Positions 16,912 through 25,725 of a stretch of DNA of 64,000 bases are shown here, one piece after another. Under the pieces are notes generated by a model. It searched no databases and was not told where the DNA came from. It worked only from the letters and a program-made list of their open reading frames with translations. Source of the stretch: a bacterium (GTDB taxonomy: Bacteria > Planctomycetota > Planctomycetia > Pirellulales > Pirellulaceae); contig JAUIGN010000012.1 of NCBI GenBank assembly GCA_030430075.1, forward strand, positions 62,001-126,000. The letters are read 5' to 3'. The number at the start of each line of letters is the position of its first letter. The first letter of the stretch is position 1. A program made the translations under genes and the position numbers.

Positions 16912-18270
16912 TCATCCGATCTGAAACTCGGGAAGCGTACCCAAGGCGTGGACGACAGCAGCCAGCCGTTCGTTTCTCGGCCCGGGGCGCTCTGCGACTT
17001 CGATCAGTTGATCCCGCAACGGCTCGGAGACCGGTACGGCGAGCGTCAATTGCGTCAACACGTCGACGACCTGCTCACCGGTTTCGGCACCGAGGTGTTC
17101 TGTAAAGTACGTCGCCAGGTCGCCGCCGCGGAACCGTGTCTTGGGGTCACGAATGAGACGGCCGACCGCGTTGGCTCGGCCGAGCAGCGTGGAAGAATTG
17201 ATCCAGGTACGCCCCCCGTCCCAACCCTTGACATTGGGCGGATAGAAGAGTCCTTGGCCCAGGTCCCCCAGCTCAGACGCCAAGCGGGCCGCGTCCGTGG
17301 TCGCCTCCAGAGACCGCAACAGCCCGACCGTCACGTCCACGGGAGAACGGACCTTTCGCGCGATCGCGTATGGAGAGAAGAACAGGTTGCTGCGCAGGAT
17401 CGTCCCGATCGCCTGCCCAACGTCCCAGTTCGACGCCCGCAGCTGGCCGGCGATCGGCGCGACCAGTTCATCCGGCGGGACCGGTTCGTCCGCGACCAGG
17501 AAGCGGATCAGCTTGCGGGCGATAAACTCAGGCGCCGCAGGCTGGGCAAGGACATGGTCGATCACGTCGCTCTCCGGAAACGGCCCCGTCTTCCCCAGCA
17601 CGGTCTTGTCGCCGTTGTCGTGCTGGTAGCGATTGAAGCGAAACCGGTCTCGCCGCAACTCCCAGCCGGTAAAGCACCTCGCCAGCTCCTTCACGTCCCG
17701 TTCACTGTAGTTGCCCTCGCCCAGGCAAAACAGTTCCATCAGTTCCCGGGCGAAGTTCTCGTTGGGGTGGGCCTTCCGGTTCGTCGCGGAGTCCAGGTAG
17801 ATCAGCATCGCCGGGTCGCGGGAGATCCCGTGGACCAGCAATCGAAAACTGCCCAGCGCGTGTTCGCGCAGAAGCGCGTTTTGGGCGTACATGGCGCGGG
17901 CATCGGTGACTTTTTCGGCGCTCGTGGCAAAATGCCCGTGCCAGAACAGTGTCATGTTTTCCAGCAGGGGGGTCGGCGTCTGCAGCATGACGTAGACCCA
18001 CCAGGCGGCGAGCTGCCGGGGATCACCGCCGGCGAGAATCGCCTCGGCAAACGCGTCCTGAGCGGCCTGCTGGGCATCGACCGGTTCCAGCAGGTCCGTC
18101 ACCACCTCGGCCGGCCCACGGGCGACCGCCTCAGCCAACATTTCCCATGACGCGCCGAACCCAGCGCGGCGGAACAGGTGGGCTGCCAGGCGGCGATTCC
18201 AGGGACGTTCGTCGCTGGGCTGATACTCCGCCCAGGCCCACTGCGGGTCGATCGGACGCGATTCAGTCAT
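16912..18270 (-). CDS. DUF1800 protein
   Basis: The 452-residue product has typical DUF1800 features: HLFRRAGFGAS near residue 31, TLFWHGHFATS, NENFARELMELFCLGEGNY and LARCFTGW, and WDGGRTWINSSTLLGRAN toward the C-terminus. No signal peptide is seen, which is common in this family. The function is unknown; it almost always accompanies a DUF1501 gene, as here, where the partner starts about 190 bp downstream. Its start codon overlaps the stop of the preceding secreted-protein gene by 4 bp (ATGA), so those two are translationally coupled. Confidence 0.9.
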   Translation of the reverse strand: MTESRPIDPQWAWAEYQPSDERPWNRRLAAHLFRRAGFGASWEMLAEAVARGPAEVVTDLLEPVDAQQAAQDAFAEAILAGGDPRQLAAWWVYVMLQTPTPLLENMTLFWHGHFATSAEKVTDARAMYAQNALLREHALGSFRLLVHGISRDPAMLIYLDSATNRKAHPNENFARELMELFCLGEGNYSERDVKELARCFTGWELRRDRFRFNRYQHDNGDKTVLGKTGPFPESDVIDHVLAQPAAPEFIARKLIRFLVADEPVPPDELVAPIAGQLRASNWDVGQAIGTILRSNLFFSPYAIARKVRSPVDVTVGLLRSLEATTDAARLASELGDLGQGLFYPPNVKGWDGGRTWINSSTLLGRANAVGRLIRDPKTRFRGGDLATYFTEHLGAETGEQVVDVLTQLTLAVPVSEPLRDQLIEVAERPGPRNERLAAVVHALGTLPEFQIG

Positions 18271-20036
18271 CGTGTCTTGGGGTTCTCGGGGCGCGAAAAA
18301 TTCAGTTCGAATGTCAGGTGCAGCACGTCGTCTCCCGGCGTCAGCCGCACCGACGCGTCGCGACCGGCTCGGAGAATGTCGAGCAGCGTACCGATTTCCT
18401 GCTCGGCCTCCTCCTTGGTGTGCCCTTCGGAAAGCATATTCTGAGCCACCAATTGCCCGCGATTGTCGTCCAGGATCTGACGGAGCGAAGCCAGGTCCGC
18501 CTGGATCCAGGTGTTTGAACGTGGGGGCACTTCCTGACCCTCGATCGCCACCAGGTCGACAAGTTCCTTCGCTAACTCCTTCGTGCTGGAAACGATCAGT
18601 CGATCCCCGGCGAAGCCGATCGACGGCGAGAAGTTGAAGTTGATGGGCAGCCGGTCCATGTTCGCTCCCTCTTCCGCGACGTATGTGGCAGTGATTAGCT
18701 GCCGGTCCGCCGACTTCTCCATATCCAGGTCGAGCTGGGGCTGGCCGTTCATCGCGCCGACGACGTTGAGAAATCCGATCAAGCTCTGGAAAGTGCGTCG
18801 AAACTCGGGACGGATCGTCTCGGCATCGATCAAGCGAACGGCGAGTGCAAACGACGGCAACTGAATGGCCGGCCGCGGTCCATCGTCGAATGACTGGCGA
18901 GCCACCACGAATTGCAGCTCCGGCCCGATCGCTCCGAGCACCTCTTCGCCAAAATCTTTGCCGGAAAAGAGCGTGGCCAGATTGCTCTCGGCTTGTGCAA
19001 GCTGGTCATTGGTGGCTTCGTCGAACAGGTCGCCGGCGCGGAGCCACATCTCCGAGAGATTGCGGTAGGACGAGACCGCTAGCAATTCGTCCTTGACGTG
19101 CAGGAGTGGCGGGGCGGAGCCTTGCCCGTCCGGCCCGTAGTAGTACGCACGTTCTTCGCCGACCCAGGCAGGGTCATGGGGCGCACCGAGGTCCACCTTG
19201 AGTTCGGCTTCGGTCAACGTCACGGAGATCGTGACCAGCGGCGTCTTTGCCAAGGTCGTGAGGATGCCGCCCACCAGCACCTCGAGCACCGGGTTCTCCG
19301 CCCTGCCGGCGAACAATTCCTTGGCCACGCCAGCCTGCCGGAGTGCTTCCGTATCGACATAGCCCCAGACACTGGCTGGCTCGGCGGCCTGCCGGCGGGC
19401 GCGGCGATAAAGGTCGCTCTGGCTGAGCGTCTCGCCGGAGGCGTCGAGGTGCATATCGACGATCCGCTGGCCGAGCTCGGCTTTGTTCGTGGCGATCAGC
19501 GAATGGCCCAACACCGCCACCCGCGCCTCTCCCACACGATAGACGGTCAAGCCCCGGTAGTCCCGTGTTTCGATCGGCTCCGGCTTGCCGTTCGCCGCCG
19601 CGTCCGCTCGCAGCAGATTCGTCAATGATTCCAGCATGTCAGCCGGCGTCTCGTGATCCTCGGCAGTTATGACGACGACGGCGCCCTGGCTCGGCGCGTC
19701 GACCGCGACCGCCACGCCGCCCGCCGCCGCCGACTTGATCAGGGCCGGCCAGGGCTTGCCCAGTTGCGCTTCAATGACCGACACGATCGCCTTGAGCTGA
19801 AGGAACTGGGGCGAATCGTACGCCTGCTGAATGCCTTCCAATGCGTCGAGCTGTTGGCGAACCGGATGGTTCAGGACCAGGTCCACGAACTTTGCCGGTT
19901 CCGCCATCTCTGCAAAGGCGACGACCGTGGGCGGTAACAGGTCGGCTGCCGAACGCGGCTCGGCTGCATGCAGCGAGCAGGAGGAAATCACGACCAACAG
20001 AGGACCAACCGTCGCGACGATGCGTGCAACCAACAC
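18267..20036 (-). CDS. Secreted protein of unknown function, coupled to DUF1800
   Basis: This 589-residue protein begins with a signal peptide (LVARIVATVGPLLVVISSCSLHAAEP). A start at GTG 20036 is proposed because AAGGA lies six bases upstream; the frame is open to an ATG at 20117, which would add 27 residues. The mature part contains PPTVVAFAEMAEPAKFVDLVLNHP and repeated helix-rich segments. It resembles planctomycete periplasmic proteins of the DUF3352 kind, though I do not recognise a firm family. The 4-bp overlap with the DUF1800 gene suggests a stoichiometric or functional link with DUF1800/DUF1501. Confidence 0.75.
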   Translation of the reverse strand: MLVARIVATVGPLLVVISSCSLHAAEPRSAADLLPPTVVAFAEMAEPAKFVDLVLNHPVRQQLDALEGIQQAYDSPQFLQLKAIVSVIEAQLGKPWPALIKSAAAGGVAVAVDAPSQGAVVVITAEDHETPADMLESLTNLLRADAAANGKPEPIETRDYRGLTVYRVGEARVAVLGHSLIATNKAELGQRIVDMHLDASGETLSQSDLYRRARRQAAEPASVWGYVDTEALRQAGVAKELFAGRAENPVLEVLVGGILTTLAKTPLVTISVTLTEAELKVDLGAPHDPAWVGEERAYYYGPDGQGSAPPLLHVKDELLAVSSYRNLSEMWLRAGDLFDEATNDQLAQAESNLATLFSGKDFGEEVLGAIGPELQFVVARQSFDDGPRPAIQLPSFALAVRLIDAETIRPEFRRTFQSLIGFLNVVGAMNGQPQLDLDMEKSADRQLITATYVAEEGANMDRLPINFNFSPSIGFAGDRLIVSSTKELAKELVDLVAIEGQEVPPRSNTWIQADLASLRQILDDNRGQLVAQNMLSEGHTKEEAEQEIGTLLDILRAGRDASVRLTPGDDVLHLTFELNFSRPENPKTR

Positions 20037-20308
20037 AGGAATTCCTTGGCTTGCGAGACCCTCAGCGCCGGCGTTCGACGTCCCGGGCAGTCGTCCGCCG
20101 GACCGAGCGCCGGACACGGCTCAACCGGGAGTCGTCCGGCAGGGCCAACCGACGGAGTCTGAGCTGTCTCTGAGGTGGAGCGAGTCTAAAGGGTTATCAG
20201 AGTTTATCGCTTGTCGCCTGGATCGTTGAGCATGCGTTGGTCGTTCCCGGGATGGGTGCGCGTGTCATCATGTCAGGCTTGCATGGGATCGGAAATGGAG
20301 AGTCTCAG

Positions 20309-20383
20309 TTGCTGGAGAGTTTTTTGGGTTGCTGGAGAGCTTTTCGGTTGCTGGAGAGCTTTTCGGTTGCTGGAGACCTTCGG
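20309..20383. repeat. Tandem repeat of 19-bp units (about 4)
   Basis: The unit TTGCTGGAGAGCTTTTCGG occurs at 20329 and 20348, preceded by a 20-bp variant at 20309 and followed by a shortened copy at 20367. It lies in a 660-bp gene-free region, 5' of the secreted-protein gene. Confidence 0.93.
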
Positions 20384-20404
20384 TCAGCCGTTTCGGCGGG
20401 GTCA

Positions 20405-20560
20405 GAGACCCGCGCCGAGCAGTCTTGATGGAGACCCGCGCCGAGCATTCTTGATGGAGACCCGCGCCGAGCATTCTTCATGGAGATCCGCGCCGAGCAT
20501 TCTTGATGGAGACCCGCGCCGAACTTTCTTGATGGAGACCCGCGGCAAGCATTTTTGATG
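20405..20560. repeat. Tandem repeat of six 26-bp units
   Basis: Six head-to-tail units of 26 bp start at 20405, 20431, 20457, 20483, 20509 and 20535. The unit begins GAGACCCGCGCCGAGC and ends TTCTTGATG, with scattered substitutions that increase in the last two copies. There is no spacer between units, so this is a minisatellite and not a CRISPR array. Confidence 0.95.
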
Positions 20561-20699
20561 GGGACTGGCGTCGGGCCACTGGTTTTCCCTGCATTATACT
20601 CTCGGCCATCGACGCGTCGTTTCATGGTTCCGGGAATTTGGCCGGAATTCTTGACGCTCGCATCCGGCATGGTGGCGTGGTCTACTCGTCGCGTACTGC

Positions 20700-22190
20700 C
20701 TACTGCCGGATCGGGACGTGCCGGATCGGGACGGGCACCTTGCCGTCACCCAGGTAGCCGGGCGGTCGCTGGCCGCTGCCGGGCCGGTCGCGGTCTCCCA
20801 GCTCACGGCGCCAGGCCTCGGCCAGTGCCGTCAAGCGGGCGACGATTTCCGGCCGTACCGCGGCGAGATTGGTCGTGCATGAAATGTCTTCGACGACATT
20901 GAAGAGCAGGGGGTGGGGCGGGTCTCCCGGGCGGAAGTGGGGGTGCTTGGTGAACGTGGTGAGTGGCAGGAACAGTTTCCAGGGTCCGCTGCGGATCGCT
21001 TGCAGTTGGTCCTGATCGTAGTAGCAGAAAGAAGCGTAAGGCGACACGGCGTCCGGTGTGCCGAACACGAGGGGGCGAATGTCGTGTCCGTCGACGGTAC
21101 CGTGACTCGAGTCGGCACCGCCGGCCAGCCGCGCGAAGGTTGGCAGCAAGTCCATCGTGGTTGCCAACTCGTGGCATTCGCTGCCGGCCGGAATGCGACC
21201 CGGCCACCACATGATTGTCGGCACCCGAAACGCGCCCTCGGACGTCGTGTAACCGCGTCCGTGCAGGGGGCGGTTTGTCCCCCGTGACGGGCTGGCCATG
21301 TCCCGCGCCATCGGGGCACCGTTGTCCGAAGTCCAGATGACCAGGGTTTGCTCGGCCAGATCCAACTCCACCAACTTGTCCAGGAGCCGGCCGGTCGACC
21401 AGTCAAGTTCCTCAATGGCATCGCCCCACGGCCCGTTGCGGCTCTGCCCCTTGAACCGTTCGCTGGCAAACGGCGCGCGCGTGCTCCCAGGCATGCATTG
21501 CGGGAAATAGAGAAAGAAGGGCCGGCCCTGGTGCGATTCAATGAACTCCAACGCCTGCTCGGTGCAGCGGCGGGTCAATTGGTCGCGGTCCGCAGGCGCT
21601 TCGAGGACCGTTTCGTTGCGCATCAATGGTAGTGGCGGCCAGCGATTGCCGTCCAGTCGGTCGCCCAACCGCTGGCCGGTCGCGTACGTCATGTCGTCGC
21701 TGTAGGGAATCCCAAAGAAGGTATCAAAACCTTGCCGCGTGGGAAGGAACGGTGTCTGATCGCCCAAGTGCCACTTGCCGAAGATCCCGGTCGCATAACC
21801 TCGAGCTTGCAGTACTTCAGCGATTGTCTTTTCATCGGGGTGCAAGCCGTAAGGGGAAACGGGTCTGAGCACCTGGCCGTCACGGGGGTTGGTGTGCATT
21901 CCGACCCGCTGCGAGTAGCAGCCGGTCATCAACGAGGCACGTGAAGGCGTGCAGACGCCGGCCGTCACGCAGAAGTGGGTGAACTTGCGACCCTCACGAG
22001 CCATCCGCTGCAGATGAGGCGTTCGATGAACGGTCGAACCGAACGGTTCAATGTCGCCATAGCCCAGATTGTCGCAAAAAATCACGATGAAGTTTGGGGC
22101 GGTCGGCGGTTCCGCCGATGCGAGGCCGACCGGCTGGAACCGCCCCAGAACGACGAACAGGGACAGGTACCACAGAAGACGCGTATTCAC
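20700..22190 (-). CDS. Secreted sulfatase (arylsulfatase family)
   Basis: This 496-residue protein has an N-terminal signal peptide and the sulfatase core. The formylglycine motif C80-TPSR, in the longer VCTPSRASLMTG, is intact, as are the metal-binding IFCDNLGYGD near residue 37, KWHLGDQTPFLPTRQGFDTFFG, and IWTSDNGAP. The active cysteine must be converted to formylglycine; no modifying enzyme is encoded in the window. Such enzymes remove sulfate from sulfated polysaccharides. The closest resemblance is to cerebroside/arylsulfatase A-like members, but the substrate cannot be read from sequence. Confidence 0.95.
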   Translation of the reverse strand: MNTRLLWYLSLFVVLGRFQPVGLASAEPPTAPNFIVIFCDNLGYGDIEPFGSTVHRTPHLQRMAREGRKFTHFCVTAGVCTPSRASLMTGCYSQRVGMHTNPRDGQVLRPVSPYGLHPDEKTIAEVLQARGYATGIFGKWHLGDQTPFLPTRQGFDTFFGIPYSDDMTYATGQRLGDRLDGNRWPPLPLMRNETVLEAPADRDQLTRRCTEQALEFIESHQGRPFFLYFPQCMPGSTRAPFASERFKGQSRNGPWGDAIEELDWSTGRLLDKLVELDLAEQTLVIWTSDNGAPMARDMASPSRGTNRPLHGRGYTTSEGAFRVPTIMWWPGRIPAGSECHELATTMDLLPTFARLAGGADSSHGTVDGHDIRPLVFGTPDAVSPYASFCYYDQDQLQAIRSGPWKLFLPLTTFTKHPHFRPGDPPHPLLFNVVEDISCTTNLAAVRPEIVARLTALAEAWRRELGDRDRPGSGQRPPGYLGDGKVPVPIRHVPIRQ

Positions 22191-22316
22191 TGGAGACTCC
22201 TTGGCAATCGATCAGCCGGTTGCCGCCACCCGTCCGGCAATCGGGGAGGCGGGAGACAAAACGAGCAAACCGTCGACCTACGACGTTCAGTCTGGCGGCC
22301 GGCAGGCGCCTGCAGA

Positions 22317-23300
22317 TCATACGGCTTCCGCCAGCACGGCCATTCGAACGAGTTCCGCCACGCTGCGGACTCGAAGTTTCTTCATCAGGCTCGCACGGTG
22401 TTTTTCGACGGTCTTCTCGCTGATGTCAAGATTTCGCGCGATGACCTTATTCGCATGGCCCCGACAGACCTCGTGCAGCACCTGATTCTCGCGTGGCGAG
22501 AGCATGTCGATCTTGGCAGCGGCGACCTCGGCCGCCCGGACTTCCGCCTCGGTTTGCTTCCGCTGCGTTACGTCCTCCAGGAGTCCGTCAATCCGGTCGG
22601 AGGCACCCGAGCCGTTGCCGCGCGAAACGCTGAGTCGGAGGTCGCGGCGGACGTCGTTGCGATCCACGACGGAAAACTCGCACTCATGCGGAGTCTCACT
22701 GGTGCCTGCCTGTTCCAACAATTGGCCGACGCGCGGATCGTTGGCGAAGAGCGCCGCGAGGCTGTCGCCGGACTCGCGCCCCAAGCTGGAGACGAGTTCC
22801 CGCATGGCTTGATTCTGGTCCAGGATGGTCCCGTCCGCCCGGCAGGAGAATACGCCCACGCGCAGTTGCGACAGGAGCGACCCCAGCCGCGAAGCCAGTT
22901 CCTCAGCCCGCTTCTTCGTCGCCGCGTGGTCGATCACCGTCCGCGTGGCGGTCCGCAGCCGAACGAGGTGCTTGACGTTCTTGATGATGTAGTCGTCCAG
23001 CCCCTGCCGCATGCCGTCGACCGCGACCTCTTCGTTTCCTGTCGCGGTAAACATGATCACGGGGCAGTTGGGCCATTGCGCCTTGACGCGATTCAGCACC
23101 ACGATCCCGTCCGACCAATGGAGTTGATAATCGGTGACCACGAGGTCCAACTGTGTTTCACGTAGCAGGGTATCGAGTTGCTGTTGGTCGACGGCTTGCC
23201 AGATCTCTGCCGAAGGGAATTCGCTACGCAGCTCGCGCACCACCAGCGCCCTGTCCTGCGGATTGTCGTCGACCACCAGGATCCGCATCGCTCTTTTCAT
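22317..23300 (-). CDS. Response regulator with receiver, PAS-like and LuxR-type HTH domains
   Basis: The 327-residue product starts with a receiver domain containing the acidic pair D11-D12, the phosphoacceptor D57 in VVTDYQL, the FTATG switch threonine and the DYIIKN lysine. A middle region (about residues 130-250), with LGVFSCRADGTILDQNQAM, looks like a PAS domain. The C-terminus is a LuxR/FixJ helix-turn-helix, LSPRENQVLHEVCRGHANKV and SEKTVEKHRASLMKKL. It is therefore a DNA-binding regulator that may sense a ligand as well as phosphorylation. No histidine kinase is adjacent. The start at MKRAMRILVVDD is the most natural; earlier ATGs are in frame. Confidence 0.88.
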   Translation of the reverse strand: MKRAMRILVVDDNPQDRALVVRELRSEFPSAEIWQAVDQQQLDTLLRETQLDLVVTDYQLHWSDGIVVLNRVKAQWPNCPVIMFTATGNEEVAVDGMRQGLDDYIIKNVKHLVRLRTATRTVIDHAATKKRAEELASRLGSLLSQLRVGVFSCRADGTILDQNQAMRELVSSLGRESGDSLAALFANDPRVGQLLEQAGTSETPHECEFSVVDRNDVRRDLRLSVSRGNGSGASDRIDGLLEDVTQRKQTEAEVRAAEVAAAKIDMLSPRENQVLHEVCRGHANKVIARNLDISEKTVEKHRASLMKKLRVRSVAELVRMAVLAEAV

Positions 23301-23395
23301 CCGGGTAGCACCCCCCAGGTCATGCCGCATCGCTCCCTGCCGGATTGGTATCTGCCGCGGCGCCATGGACGGCCTCGAGCATAACGATACCGTCC

Positions 23396-23401
23396 ATTAT
23401 A
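23396..23401 (-). promoter_or_regulatory. -10 element (TATAAT) upstream of the response regulator
   Basis: The minus strand reads TATAAT at 23401-23396, matching the consensus at all six positions. A poor -35 candidate, CATACA, lies 17 bp upstream. The site is about 95 bp before the proposed start codon of the response regulator. Confidence 0.4.
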
Positions 23402-23540
23402 GGGGCACGCTGGTGTTGTGTATGCAGTGCCGGTCGCGGCCGCCCGCCGGGCTGTCAAGGTCCGGACGGCGGTTGCGGACGGGGAAACGGGCGGCAACCT
23501 GTGCTTGAAGGAAGGTCGCCGATCCCACAAAATCGCGAGG

Positions 23541-23801
23541 ATGCGAACCATTGATCTGCTCCTTGACCAGCTCCGAATGCCCGTCGACGAATTGGCCTCG
23601 CGGGCCAACCTGCCGATCGAACGCGTCGAGGCCATTGCACTCGGGCGTTGGACGCCCAGTCCCAGCGAGCGGCAACGGGTGGCCGCCGCGTTGGGAGTCC
23701 GTGTGGACGAAATCAGTTGGGGACACACGATGGATCCACGTAACGTCCGCTACCGGCGTTTCGGGTTTGACGATCAGGAACGGGTTGACGACACACCCTG
23801 A
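23541..23801 (+). CDS. Small helix-turn-helix protein
   Basis: The 86-residue product starts at the ATG at 23541 and contains an XRE/Cro-like helix-turn-helix: LLLDQLRMPVDELASRANLP, then VEAIALGRWTPSPSERQRVA and ALGVRVDEISWG. The tail, HTMDPRNVRYRRFGFDDQE, is basic then acidic. It is divergent from the response regulator. The ribosome binding site GAGG is immediately adjacent to the start, which is too close, so a start further upstream in the same frame is possible. The protein probably binds DNA or acts in a toxin-antitoxin or regulatory pair, but no partner is visible. Confidence 0.62.
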   Translation: MRTIDLLLDQLRMPVDELASRANLPIERVEAIALGRWTPSPSERQRVAAALGVRVDEISWGHTMDPRNVRYRRFGFDDQERVDDTP

Positions 23802-23920
23802 GGCAGGCAACGTGCGCGCGCCGGCAGGAAGGTTGACCAATTCCTGTACAGGATGGAACGACCCCCGGGCAATTCGACGGTCGCTGCGCGGGTGACGATG
23901 GACCCAGCACGGGATTTTCG

Positions 23921-24280
23921 CTACGAGCCCAAGACTTCCTCGTAGACGTCCGGATGGAAGCCAACGACCAGGGTCTTTCCCGTGCGGATGGTGGGCGCTC
24001 GGAGGTTGCCGGTTGGACCCAGCATCAGCTTCGTCAAGGTCGGGTCGTCCGGCCTCTCGTTCACGAGGTCGAACTGTTGGACCCGTTTGCCCTTCGCCAC
24101 ATAGAGTTGCCGGACTCCATCCAGGAGTTCCAGGGCCGCGTTGCCGTCAAGCCGCGTCTTTTTCGCATTCACTTCTTCACGCGTGGTGATCTCGGCATCC
24201 GCAAGAAACTCTTGCGTTCTCTTGCAGGATGTTCAGCCGGGACGGTGATAGCTCCAATCAATCCAATCAATTCGTGCCAT
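23921..24280 (-). CDS. ArsC-family selenoprotein with in-frame UGA (Sec16)
   Basis: The frame from ATG 24280 (AGGAG seven bases upstream) to the stop at 23921 is 119 codons and is interrupted only by TGA at 24235-24233. Translated with selenocysteine, the start reads MARIDWIDWSYHRPG-U-TSC-K, so Sec16 and Cys19 form a U-x2-C redox motif of a thioredoxin fold. The remainder, ALELLDGVRQLYVAKGKRV, PTLTKLMLGPTGNLRAPT and VVGFHPDVYEEVLG, matches the ArsC/Spx-like thioredoxin-fold family known as ArsC family (seleno)protein. A SECIS-like hairpin follows the UGA directly. A conventional call would miss the first 36 residues and the active site. Its substrate is unknown; arsenate reduction is not established. 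Confidence 0.9.
24196..24231 (-). promoter_or_regulatory. Bacterial SECIS-like hairpin after the selenocysteine codon
   Basis: Starting one base after the UGA, the RNA folds as CATCC, bulged U, GCAAGA, a 13-base loop region, TCTTGC, GGATG. This gives 11 Watson-Crick pairs and one bulged U. Inside the loop AAC can pair with GUU, leaving an apical loop GCAAGA whose first G is 18 bases after the UGA. Distance, bulged U and G at the loop start fit the bacterial SECIS model. Confidence 0.82.
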
Positions 24281-24406
24281 GGTGCGGCTCCTGGTTCCGG
24301 ATGGATGGGGTTCCTGATCGAACGGGGCAGTCGATCGTCCGGACGAACCGCCCCGGGCGTCGGTCGGCCGGCGTCGTACCGCTCGGAATCACGTGCGGCG
24401 GGCTCA

Positions 24407-24436
24407 ATTATAGCGGAGCGGCAGGTCGTATGTTGA
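24407..24436 (-). promoter_or_regulatory. Sigma70-type promoter of the selenoprotein gene
   Basis: Reading the minus strand, TCAACA (24436-24431) is followed after 18 bp by a perfect TATAAT (24412-24407). Transcription would begin about 120 bases before the selenoprotein ATG. The divergent oxidoreductase gene starts at 24529. Confidence 0.55.
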
Positions 24437-24528
24437 TGGGGTAACCGCTAGAATACGCGATTCGATTGCCGGGCTCTCCTCGGAATCCCACCACCGCGCC
24501 ACGCGCCCATCTACAGAATTTTTAGTTC

Positions 24529-25542
24529 ATGAAACTTCGCGTCGGAGTCGTTGGTCTGGGAGATGCCTGGGAGTCGAGGTACCGGCACGCCTTGCGATCT
24601 TTGGCAGACCGGTTTGACGTCTGTGCGGTCTGTGCCGACGTTGCCCATCGGGCCGAGCAGGTAGCAGGCGAATTCGGGGCGATCCCGGTCGACGGCTACC
24701 GAGCGTTGCTGGCACGCACCGATGTCGATGCCGTGCTGATGCTCTCTTCACCGCTCTACGGGTCGCTGCCGATTCTGGCCGCCTGTGACACCGGCAAGGC
24801 GATTTTCTGCGGCGCGTCGCTGGACCTGGACCCGCAGCGGGCACGCGAGATCAAGGAACGCGTCGAGGCATCCGGCGTGGCGTTCATGGCCGAGTTTCCC
24901 AGGCGCCACGCGCCGGCGACCCTGCGTCTCAAGGAACTCATCGCCACACGACTGGGCGAGCCTCGTTTGCTGTTCTGCCATCTGCGACGGCCGGCGGTCG
25001 TGTCATCAAGGGCCGCTCGGCACGATGACGATCAGTTGGCTTTGCGCGAATTGATGGAGGTGGTTGACTGGTGCCGCTATGTCTCCGGGGTGGAACCGCA
25101 GGACGTCTTCGGCGCCCGGCATTTCAGCGCGGGTGCTGCCTGGCCGGACTACGAGATGATGTGCCTTGAGTTCGCTCCGCCGGCCCCGGACGGCACTGGG
25201 ATCATGGCCCAGATCAGTTGTGGCCAATACCTGCCGGCCGCCTGGTCCGAAGCGATTGGGTTCAGGCCGCCGTCGGCAATGCAGGTCACCTGCGAGAACG
25301 GGGTCGCGTTTCTCGACCTGCCATCGACGCTGGTGTGGTTTGACGACGCGGGACGGCACATGGAGTCGCTGGACAATGAACGGCCCGTTGGAGAGCAATT
25401 GCTGACCCACTTCCACCGTGCGGTTACCAGCCTGGTCCGGCGGACGGCCGACCTGGAGGACACCTACCGCGCGTTGCGGATCGTGCTGGCGGCCAGAGAG
25501 AGTGCTCGTTCGGCGCAACGCATCACGCTGGATTTGACGTAG
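24529..25542 (+). CDS. Gfo/Idh/MocA-family oxidoreductase
   Basis: The 337-residue product has the NAD(P)-binding Rossmann start VGVVGLGDAWESRY (residues 5-18) and the family-like segments ADVAHRAEQVAGEFG, DVDAVLMLSSPLYGSL and AFMAEFPRRHAPATLRLKEL. The Gfo/Idh/MocA family oxidises or reduces sugar alcohols and related polyols. The usual EKP motif is replaced by a GASLDLDP-like segment near residue 103, so catalysis may be altered. It lies alone between the selenoprotein gene and the Ser/Thr kinase, without sugar-pathway neighbours, so no substrate can be inferred. Planctomycetes carry many paralogues of this family. Confidence 0.82.
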   Translation: MKLRVGVVGLGDAWESRYRHALRSLADRFDVCAVCADVAHRAEQVAGEFGAIPVDGYRALLARTDVDAVLMLSSPLYGSLPILAACDTGKAIFCGASLDLDPQRAREIKERVEASGVAFMAEFPRRHAPATLRLKELIATRLGEPRLLFCHLRRPAVVSSRAARHDDDQLALRELMEVVDWCRYVSGVEPQDVFGARHFSAGAAWPDYEMMCLEFAPPAPDGTGIMAQISCGQYLPAAWSEAIGFRPPSAMQVTCENGVAFLDLPSTLVWFDDAGRHMESLDNERPVGEQLLTHFHRAVTSLVRRTADLEDTYRALRIVLAARESARSAQRITLDLT

Positions 25543-25588
25543 TCGGGCGTCAAGAAATCGGCCCCGGCACAGCACCTGCCATTCGCAG

Positions 25589-25606
25589 GGCACGCTGTGC
25601 ATGACG
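25589..25606. repeat. Dispersed palindrome, copy 1 (imperfect)
   Basis: GGCACGC-TGT-GCATGACG keeps one full arm of the palindrome found perfect at 45375-45391 and 62043-62061. The left arm has diverged. It lies in a convergent intergenic region. Confidence 0.6.
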
Positions 25607-25725
25607 TTGCACGGCCCGGCACTCGGTCACGGCGCCCCCGATCAACCGCGCTCGGGACATCCCGGCGACGGCCCCGGGGAACGCGGACACACCACTCCCG
25701 CTGTTGTGCGCCGAACGTTGATTGT

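Larger units (their letters stand above)
20037..20699. other. 663-bp intergenic region holding two minisatellites
   Basis: The region between the sulfatase stop and the secreted-protein start on the minus strand contains the 19-bp and 26-bp arrays and no convincing gene. Short frames exist only because the repeat units lack stops in some frames. The rest shows no recognised structure. Confidence 0.6.

Noticed and set aside
20405-20560. Direct repeats considered as a CRISPR array
   Set aside because: The 26-bp units are contiguous, with no unique spacers, and no cas genes are present.
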